Positions 58,042-64,000 of a DNA stretch of 64,000 nucleotides are shown here, piece by piece. The DNA is from Streptoalloteichus tenebrarius. Lineage in GTDB: Bacteria; Actinomycetota; Actinomycetes; Mycobacteriales; Pseudonocardiaceae. The notes under the pieces are model-generated. The model worked only from the letters and a program-made list of their open reading frames with translations. It was not told where the DNA came from and searched no databases. The translations under genes and the position numbers were made by a program. The stretch lies in the NCBI RefSeq assembly GCF_024171885.1, contig NZ_JAMTCP010000006.1:62001-126000 (forward strand), in the 5' to 3' direction. Each line of letters starts with the position of its first letter. The stretch's first letter is position 1.

Positions 58042-59216
58042 ATGGGGAATCCTCCCATCACCGAGGAAGCTGAGAAGGTAGGCGGAGAACCGCTGGTAGA
58101 CGGTCGGGTCGGGTTCGACACTGGTCGTCGGACGTCGCTGGGGCGGGCGCGTGGTGGGCGGTGCGCGGAGGCAACCCCTCACTCGCGGTGGGACTGGGTG
58201 GAGCGCTACGGTCTGGCGATCGAACAGTCAGCGTCTGCGGTGCGGTGACGTCACCACGATGCCATCGACCACCGGGCGGCGCGGCGGTCCTGTCGCGTTC
58301 CTGCCTCGACCGTCCGGGTGGGGCGATGCGCTGCTGACTGCGGTTGAGCACTTGCGCACGCTAAGAGTTCGAGCTGGCTCGAGGTCAAGCCGGTGCGACG
58401 GGCGCCACCCTCGCCGCCTTCCCGTGGGCCCCGGGATCCGCGTGTCCACGCCGATCAGGAACTCCGTGATCAGCCCGGCGATCATGCCGACTACCCTCAC
58501 GGATGGACGCGAGAGGCGCCCACGGTCCCGTGGCAGAGAAGGCGATTTCCCCTCGGGCACGCCTGCTCGCCGGGTGCCGCAGAGGATTCGTCGACCTCGC
58601 GACCCGATGCCCTCACCTGGAGCATGGACGGGGACGACGTGATCGCGGGGAGGGCGTTCGTCGCTCGTCCGCATGAAGTCCCGGCTTCATGGTCGAACAG
58701 CGGTTCGACTCTCTGGCACCATCGGCCACGGGGTTCGTCGGGCACGAGAACGGCCCAGAGTCAGGTGGAACGCACGTCGGACGGTCGACGGTGGAGCGGC
58801 ATCGGCCATCGCGGAGCACCGGTCACCGAGATCCGAGGCGAAGGACCTGCGGGCGAGGACGTCGTGCCGACGCCGCGGAGTCGGACACGAGGGCTGCGAT
58901 GTCCACTGTGGACATGCCGTCGCCTCGTCTCCGGCGAGCCCTCCCGACCGGTCGGGGCGTCACGGCGCCGTTTCCGCGCCAGTCACGAGGACAAGGAGGT
59001 GAGCAGATCGGACCATGAGCACGGCCGCGACCGAGGTCCCCGGACGTTCGTCGTGGTGGAGGAGTCGGGGGGCGTTCCCCGTTCCCGGGAACGAGGAACG
59101 CCCCCGGGACCCGGCCGTGGGGACGAGATGTCCTCACGACCGGGGTCCCGAGGGCGTCGGGGGTGGTGGGAACGACGCGACGGTCGGCCGACGCGAGGCC
59201 GGCACGACCGGCGCGG
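58042..59216. other. 1.2-kb stretch without a supportable gene
   Basis: Several open frames cross here in both directions, but none has an acceptable start signal or recognisable motifs, and they contradict one another. The GC content looks lower than in the flanking genes. It holds the FMN-reductase promoter, a perfect GGTGACGTCACC palindrome (58244-58255), a GTCCACTGTGGAC copy (58901-58913) and the tandem katA hairpins near 59068-59149. It could contain decayed sequence or an unrecognised RNA. Confidence 0.45.
59068..59149 (-). terminator. Tandem hairpins downstream of katA
   Basis: GGGGGCGTTCC...GGAACGCCCCC (59068-59105) is a 38-nt near-perfect palindrome with one mismatch and CCCGGG centre. 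Immediately next (59106-59149), GGGAC pairs with GTCCC and inner GGAC with GTCC. Both lie 67-149 nt beyond the katA stop and would terminate it. Confidence 0.55.
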
Positions 59217-60662
59217 TCAGTGCTGGAAGGCCTCGGCGATCCGGTCGCCGATCTCCTTGTCGATGTTCCGCCAGTACTCGAACGCCCGCTCCAGGACCGG
59301 CTGCGAGACGCCGTTGGACAGGTGCCCCACGACGTTCTTCACCAGGCGCTCCCGCTCGGCCTCGTTCATCACCTCACGGATGAGGGCGCGCGGCTGGACG
59401 AAGTCGTCGTCCTCGGCGTGCTTCTCGTAGGCGGCGCGCACCATCTCGCCGCTCGCGTGCCAGCCCGCCACGTCGCCGTAGCGCTGGGTGTCGGCACGCG
59501 GGCCGCCGTACGAGTTCGGCGCGTACACCGGGTCGGCGACGTTCTCGTACCGCATCGCGCCGTCCTTGGAGTAGGTGTGCACCGGCGACTTCGGACGGTT
59601 GACCGGGAGCTGTGCGTAGTTCGTGCCGATGCGGTAGCGGTGGGCGTCCGCATAGGAGAACAGCCGGCCGAGCAGCATCTTGTCCGGCGACGGTCCGATG
59701 CCCGGGACCAGGTTCGAGGGCTCGAACGCGGCCTGCTCGATCTCCGCGAAGTAGTTCGAGGGGTTGCGGTCGAGCACCAGCCGGCCGACCTTGATCAGGG
59801 GGTAGTCCGCGTGCGGCCACACCTTGGTCAGGTCGAACGGGTTGAACCGGTAGGTGGCGGCCTCCTCGAAGGGCATCACCTGCACGTACAGGGTCCAGCT
59901 CGGGTGCTCGCCACGCTCGATCGCGTTCCAGAGGTCGGCGATGTGGTGGTCGGCGTCCTCGCCGGCGATCCGCGCGGCCTCCTCGGACGTGAGGGTCTTG
60001 ATGCCCTGGTCGGTCTTGAAGTGGTACTTGACCCAGAAGCGCTCACCCGAGGCGTTGACCCACATGTAGGTGTGCGAGCCGAAGCCATCCATGTGGCGCC
60101 AGGTGGCGGGGATGCCCCGGTCACCCATGAGCCACGCCACCTGGTGCGCCGTCTCCGGCGACAGGGTCCAGAAGTCCCACTGCATGTTGTGGTCGCGGCG
60201 GCCGTTGTCGGCGCGGCGCTTCTGCGAGCGGATGAAGTCCTGGAACTTGATCGGGTCGCGGAGGAAGAACACCGGCGTGTTGTTGCCGACGAGGTCGTAG
60301 TTGCCCTCGGAGGTGTAGAACTTCACCGCGAAGCCGCGCGGGTCGCGCCAGGTGTCCGGGGAGCCCAGCTCGCCGGCCACGGTGGAGAACCGCAGCAGCG
60401 TGTCGGTCCGCACGCCCGGCTGGAACAGCGCCGCCTTGGTGTACTGGCTGACGTCCTCGGTCGTCTCGAAGAAGCCGAACGCGCCACCGCCCTTGGCGTG
60501 CACCACGCGCTCGGGCACGCGCTCGCGGTTGAACTGCGCCATCTTCTCGATGAGGTAGTGGTCCTGCAACAGGATCGGCCCGTTCGGGCCAACGGTGAGC
60601 GAATGCTCGTCGCTGGCGACCGGGATGCCCGCGTTGGTCGTGGTGTACGGCGCTGAGGTCAC
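59217..60662 (-). CDS. katA: Small-subunit monofunctional haem catalase
   Basis: A 481-residue clade 3-type catalase. The distal His is in [12 protein letters not shown], the Asn in [11 protein letters not shown], the proximal haem Tyr in [12 protein letters not shown], and [13 protein letters not shown] is the NADPH/haem edge. The length is typical of KatA/CatA. GTG 60662 has AGGAGGG upstream and overlaps the furA stop by 4 nt, so furA-katA is an operon. It decomposes H2O2 in the cytoplasm. Confidence 0.95.
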   Translation of the reverse strand: MTSAPYTTTNAGIPVASDEHSLTVGPNGPILLQDHYLIEKMAQFNRERVPERVVHAKGGGAFGFFETTEDVSQYTKAALFQPGVRTDTLLRFSTVAGELGSPDTWRDPRGFAVKFYTSEGNYDLVGNNTPVFFLRDPIKFQDFIRSQKRRADNGRRDHNMQWDFWTLSPETAHQVAWLMGDRGIPATWRHMDGFGSHTYMWVNASGERFWVKYHFKTDQGIKTLTSEEAARIAGEDADHHIADLWNAIERGEHPSWTLYVQVMPFEEAATYRFNPFDLTKVWPHADYPLIKVGRLVLDRNPSNYFAEIEQAAFEPSNLVPGIGPSPDKMLLGRLFSYADAHRYRIGTNYAQLPVNRPKSPVHTYSKDGAMRYENVADPVYAPNSYGGPRADTQRYGDVAGWHASGEMVRAAYEKHAEDDDFVQPRALIREVMNEAERERLVKNVVGHLSNGVSQPVLERAFEYWRNIDKEIGDRIAEAFQH

Positions 60663-61159
60663 GCTCGTCCCTCCTCCTCGTGGTGGGCGTGGGAGCCCGG
60701 TGCGGCACCGGTGCTCCGGCAGTCGGGGCACAGCCCCCAGAACAGGACCTCCGCCTCGTCCACCTCGAACCCCGCCGTGTCCGACGGGTCGAGGCAGGGC
60801 CGGGCGCCGACGACGCAGTCGACGTCCTCGGTCCGTCCGCACTGCCGACACACCAGGTGGTGATGGTTGTCACCGGCGCGGGTCTCGAACCGGGCCGGGT
60901 GGCCGGCCGGCTCGATCCGCCGGAGCAGCCCGACGCGGGTACAGGCGTTCAGGACGTCGTAGACGGCCTGGGTGGACACCGTGCCCAGTCGCTGCCGGAC
61001 GGCGGTGGCCACCTCGTCGGCGGTGGCGTGCGGATGCCCGGCCAGCCAGTCCAGGACGGCCAGTCGGGGCGCGGTCACGCGCAGTCCCACCGCCCGCAGC
61101 CGTTGCCGGGGGTCGGGCACGCGGTCGGCGTGGTCGCGTGGGGAGGTCGTGGAGGCCAT
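60659..61159 (-). CDS. furA: Fur-family peroxide regulator (FurA/CatR type)
   Basis: A 166-residue Fur protein. The winged helix is [22 protein letters not shown] and [19 protein letters not shown], the metal hinge is [12 protein letters not shown], and the second CxxC is in GLCPDCR, giving a structural zinc site. It is translated with katA (GTGA overlap), as CatR-CatA in Streptomyces coelicolor, where it represses the catalase until peroxide is present. TTGACT (61198-61193) is a -35-like motif. No good Shine-Dalgarno precedes ATG 61159. Divergent from an MFS gene. Confidence 0.88.
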   Translation of the reverse strand: MASTTSPRDHADRVPDPRQRLRAVGLRVTAPRLAVLDWLAGHPHATADEVATAVRQRLGTVSTQAVYDVLNACTRVGLLRRIEPAGHPARFETRAGDNHHHLVCRQCGRTEDVDCVVGARPCLDPSDTAGFEVDEAEVLFWGLCPDCRSTGAAPGSHAHHEEEGRA

Positions 61160-61198
61160 GACAGGAACCAGCTCACCACCTAATCTGGAGTAAGTCAA
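61160..61198 (-). promoter_or_regulatory. furA-katA promoter region
   Basis: On the minus strand TTGACT (61198-61193) is followed by an AT-containing stretch ACTCCAGATTAGG. It resembles my recollection of the mycobacterial furA promoter/operator. A -10 could not be placed clearly. Confidence 0.4.
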
Positions 61199-61276
61199 GA
61201 AAACGATCGAGGTAAATCTCTGTCCGTACCGTGGGCCGAGGGTAGCCAGGGAACTCGGTCGGAGACTCCCTGTGGT

Positions 61277-62503
61277 GTGACCGAGGATGAACCGGTGAGT
61301 TTTGCCCGTTACCGCGAGGTGCTGTCCCTGCCCGGACTGCGCCCCCTGCTGCTCGTCGCGATCCTGGCCCGCCTCCCGGTGAGCGCGATCGGTGTGACGC
61401 TGACCATGCACGTCGCGCTGACGCTGGACCGGGGCTACGGCGCGGCCGGCGCCGTGGCCGCGGCGAGCACGGTGGGCGCGGCCCTGGGGAACCCGCTGGT
61501 GGGCCGGCTCACGGACCGGTACGGCGCGCGTCCGATGCTCGCGCTCACGACCGCGGCACAGGTTGTGGTGTGGCTCGTGGGCCCGTGGCTGCCCTACGAG
61601 GCGCTCCTCGTCCTGGCGTTCCTCGGCGGCCTGCTGACGCTGCCGGTCTTCGGCGTCGTCCGGCAGTCGCTGGCCGCCATGGTGCCCGAGGAGCAGCGCC
61701 GGACGGCCTACTCGCTGGACTCGATGTCGGTCGAGCTGTCCTTCGCCGTGGGCCCGGCCGTCGGCGTGCTCGCCAGCACGGAGGTGTCCAGCCGGCTCAC
61801 GATGGTCGGCATCGCGGCCGCGATGTTGGTCTCCGGCCTGCTGCTGTACCTGCTGGACCCCCCGATCCGCAACGCGGCGGAGCTGGCGGCCGGCGCCGAG
61901 CCCCTCCCCCGGCGCACCTGGATCACGCCGCGGCTCGTGGTGGTCCTGTGCGTGAGCGCGGGCGCGACGGTCGTCCTCTCCGGCACGGACGTCGCCATCG
62001 TGGCGCTGTTGCAGCCGAGGGGCGAGGTGGGCTGGGCGGGCGTCGTCATCGCCCTGTGGTGCCTGTGGTCCCTGCTCGGCGGCTTCGTGCACGGCGCGGT
62101 GCCCCGGCCGCTGCCGCTGGCCGTGCTCCTCGGTGTGCTCTGCGTGGCCACGATCCCGGTCGGGCTGGCCGACCACTGGGGCGTGCTCGCGCTCGCGCTC
62201 CTCCCGGCCGGCCTGGCCTGCGCGCCGACGCTCGCGGCCGGCAGCGACCAGATCAGCCGGCTGGCGCCCGCGTCGGCGCGTGGTGAGGCGATGGGGCTCC
62301 ACGGTTCCGCGCTCACGATCGGCAGCGCGATCGGCGCGCCGCTCGTCGGGTTCGTCGTCGACAGGACGCCGCACCCCGCCTGGGGTTTCGTGGCCGCGGG
62401 AGCCGGCGGGCTCCTGATCGGCGCCGTCGGCCTCCTGCTGCGACTGGTGTGGCGGGGCCGGACGGAAACCGTGTCCACAGAGGACACCCGCGTCAACGCC
62501 TGA
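61277..62503 (+). CDS. MFS transporter (subfamily copy 3)
   Basis: A 408-residue major facilitator with about 12 hydrophobic segments. It begins SFARYRE and continues LSLPGLRPLLLVAILARLP, the same subfamily opening as the genes at 33091 and 37196. GRLTDRYGARPML is its motif A. Start: GTG 61277, or GTG 61295 with GAGG 9 nt upstream. It is divergent from furA; the shared 117-bp region raises the chance of FurA influence. Substrate unknown. Confidence 0.82.
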   Translation: MTEDEPVSFARYREVLSLPGLRPLLLVAILARLPVSAIGVTLTMHVALTLDRGYGAAGAVAAASTVGAALGNPLVGRLTDRYGARPMLALTTAAQVVVWLVGPWLPYEALLVLAFLGGLLTLPVFGVVRQSLAAMVPEEQRRTAYSLDSMSVELSFAVGPAVGVLASTEVSSRLTMVGIAAAMLVSGLLLYLLDPPIRNAAELAAGAEPLPRRTWITPRLVVVLCVSAGATVVLSGTDVAIVALLQPRGEVGWAGVVIALWCLWSLLGGFVHGAVPRPLPLAVLLGVLCVATIPVGLADHWGVLALALLPAGLACAPTLAAGSDQISRLAPASARGEAMGLHGSALTIGSAIGAPLVGFVVDRTPHPAWGFVAAGAGGLLIGAVGLLLRLVWRGRTETVSTEDTRVNA

Positions 62504-62637
62504 TCGTCTGTCCATTGAGGACTTCCTGTCCGTGGCCATGAGCGTGGACGCGCCCCGTCTCGCCCCTCCAACACCGCCCTGGGGGAGACGGAATCTTCCC
62601 CGCCACGACACGGAGTCAGTCGTGCCGATCACCCGCA

Positions 62638-64000
62638 TCACTCCTCGGAGAGCCTCGCCAGATCCACCGACAGGCCCTGGAGCGCCTCGTGGGCCCGTCG
62701 CACGAGCGGGCGGGCCGACCCCAGGCGGCGAGCCAGGGCCGGGTCGGGCTCCACCACGTGGTCCGGACGGAGCTGGTCCCCCACCGCTGCCAGTGACGGG
62801 ATCTCCCCCAACGCGCGCCAGCCGACCAACGCCGTCCCCAGCGCCGCGGGGTCGCGTTCTCCGCACAGCTCCAGAGGGGTGTCCAGGGCGGCGGACACGA
62901 CGTCCCTCCACAACGCCGCACGGAAGGACTCACCCGAGGCCCGAACCGTGCGCACGGGGGCGCCCGTGGCGAGCACCGCGTCGCGGACCAGGGCGAGTTG
63001 TTGCCCAACCCCCTCCACGAGCGCCCTGGTCAGCTCGGCCCTGCCGTGTTCGCGGCGCAGTCCGAGCACCGCGCACCGGGGCAGCGGGTCCCACCAGGGC
63101 GCGCGCTCGCCGAGCAGGTAGGGCAGGACCACCAGGCCGCGTGCCCCACCGGGGACCAGGGCGGCCTCGTCGAGCAGGTCCTCGGGCTCCTCCGCACCGA
63201 ACGCGTCGGCCGCCCACTCGCCCACCACGCCGCCGTTGCTGATCGCGCCGCCGACCGCCCACAGGCCGTCCACCACCGAGTGGCAGAACAGCTCGCAGCG
63301 CTCTCCCACCTCCGGTGTGTCCCGGACGACCCGGAAGGCTCCGCCCATCCCGAGGCTGAGCGCGCCCGTGCCCGGTGTCGCGGCGCCGACGCCCACGCTG
63401 GCCATGGGCCCGTTGCCGCCGCCGACCACCACCGGCAGTCCCGGCGGCAGTCCGGCCGCCCGCCCTGCCGGTGCGGAGAGGGGGAGCGCCGCGGTCGGCG
63501 CGACCAGCTCGGGGAGCTGGTCGGCCCTGACCCGGGCCACGTCGAGCGCGTCGGGGTGCCACGCGAGACCGCGGAGGTCCAGCAGACCCGTGGCCGAGGC
63601 GGACGAGTGGTCCGTGACCATCCGCCCCGTGAGGCGGTACGCGGCGAGGTCCTTGATCCCGCACCAGCACCGGACCCGCGCGGCCAGGTCCGGCTCCCGT
63701 TCGGCGAACCAGGCGAGCTTGGACCGGGGGGCCATCGGGTGCGCCGGCGTGCCGGTCTCCCGGTGCAGGGTCCGACCGCGTGGCTGGCCGCGCAGGCGCT
63801 CGGCCTGCTCAAGGGCTCTGTTGTCGGCCCAGCTCAACGACGGGGTGAGGGGCTGGAGCGCGTCGTCGAGGGCGATCACGCTGTGCAGGGAGCCGGTCAG
63901 CGCGAGCCCGACGACGGGGTGGCGCGCCTCGGCGCACAGCCGGACGCAGTCGCGCAGCGCTCCGAGCCCGGCGACCAGCACCTGCTCGGGGTCGTGCACG
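62638..64000 (-). CDS. FGGY-family carbohydrate kinase (gluconokinase-like), 5' end missing
   Basis: At least 453 residues of an FGGY kinase; the N-terminal beta-hairpin with the first DxGT phosphate loop lies beyond the right edge. What remains includes VGLALTGSLHSVIALDD, PLTPSLSWADNRAL (substrate loop, W and D), KLAWFAEREPDLAARV, VVVGGGNGPMASVGVG and a GTGALSLGMGGAFRV adenosine motif. The WADNRA and GGGNGPMA features suit gluconate/xylulose-type sugars. Its partners (transporter, regulator) are outside the window. Confidence 0.82.
   Translation of the reverse strand, partial: VHDPEQVLVAGLGALRDCVRLCAEARHPVVGLALTGSLHSVIALDDALQPLTPSLSWADNRALEQAERLRGQPRGRTLHRETGTPAHPMAPRSKLAWFAEREPDLAARVRCWCGIKDLAAYRLTGRMVTDHSSASATGLLDLRGLAWHPDALDVARVRADQLPELVAPTAALPLSAPAGRAAGLPPGLPVVVGGGNGPMASVGVGAATPGTGALSLGMGGAFRVVRDTPEVGERCELFCHSVVDGLWAVGGAISNGGVVGEWAADAFGAEEPEDLLDEAALVPGGARGLVVLPYLLGERAPWWDPLPRCAVLGLRREHGRAELTRALVEGVGQQLALVRDAVLATGAPVRTVRASGESFRAALWRDVVSAALDTPLELCGERDPAALGTALVGWRALGEIPSLAAVGDQLRPDHVVEPDPALARRLGSARPLVRRAHEALQGLSVDLARLSEE

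Noticed and set aside
58228-58674. 148-residue minus-strand ORF downstream of the FMN reductase promoter
   Set aside because: Basic, repetitive composition and no start signal; only a short hydrophobic patch, not enough for a membrane protein call.

Overview
The window is very GC-rich, uses many GTG starts and lacks any low-GC flank. It carries whiB4-, crp-, marP- and ponA2-type genes, ESX-associated genes and a DUF4244 Flp-like pilin, so it comes from an actinobacterial chromosome. The ESX-type cassette with a DUF3558 lipoprotein, the Gly/Pro-rich PPE-like protein and the DUF5988 gene suggest Pseudonocardiaceae (Saccharothrix/Actinosynnema/Amycolatopsis-like); this is an inference from gene content. 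From about 0.7 kb to 54 kb the order of core genes follows M. tuberculosis Rv3654c to Rv3683 as I remember it, with several blocks inserted.

Layout. 0-6 kb: a leftward tad/Flp pilus operon (ssd, tadA, tadB, tadC, DUF4244 pilin, tadE, Rv3654c-like). 6.3-7.2 kb: HAD phosphatase (Rv3661-like). 7.8-18 kb: peptidoglycan recycling genes in two blocks, nagZ-namZ-amiE-like and murR-murQ. Between the blocks lies a leftward ESX-associated cassette (WXG100-like, DUF3558 lipoprotein, PPE-like, EspG-like). 18-25.8 kb: an MFS/ArsR pair, DUF5988, a Fic-fold protein with a degenerate motif, GNAT, acetyl-CoA synthetase, TauE/SafE and NhaA. 26-32 kb: the holin-X/EphE pair facing marP-nudix-tlpA-nth, then an Rv3675-like gene and crp.

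32-33 kb is a gene-poor kilobase with two very strong hairpins. 33-39 kb: an accessory island with two related MFS transporters, a Tat-exported PHP phosphoesterase, a DnaN (sliding clamp) paralogue and a CGNR regulator. 39-45.7 kb: MBL hydrolase, Nudix, Gfo/Idh/MocA oxidoreductase, a TPR-like protein, an uncharacterised pair of paralogues, RidA and DUF4177. 45.8-54 kb: two Get3/ArsA-type ATPases, whiB4, ponA2, yqeY, a metallophosphoesterase and tRNA-Pro(CGG). 54-64 kb: SAM methyltransferase, S9 peptidase, Dps, FMN reductase, a gene-poor 1.2 kb, furA/catR-katA, a third MFS of the same subfamily and a truncated FGGY kinase at the right edge.

Themes. Much of the window concerns the cell wall and its turnover (nagZ, namZ, amiE-like, murQ, ponA2, marP) and redox/stress (whiB4, dps, furA-katA, tlpA, nth, crp). 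Many genes appear leaderless: a TAnnnT-like -10 hexamer ends 6-8 nt before a GTG or ATG with no Shine-Dalgarno, and I used this to set several starts. No IS element, integrase, CRISPR array or rRNA was found.
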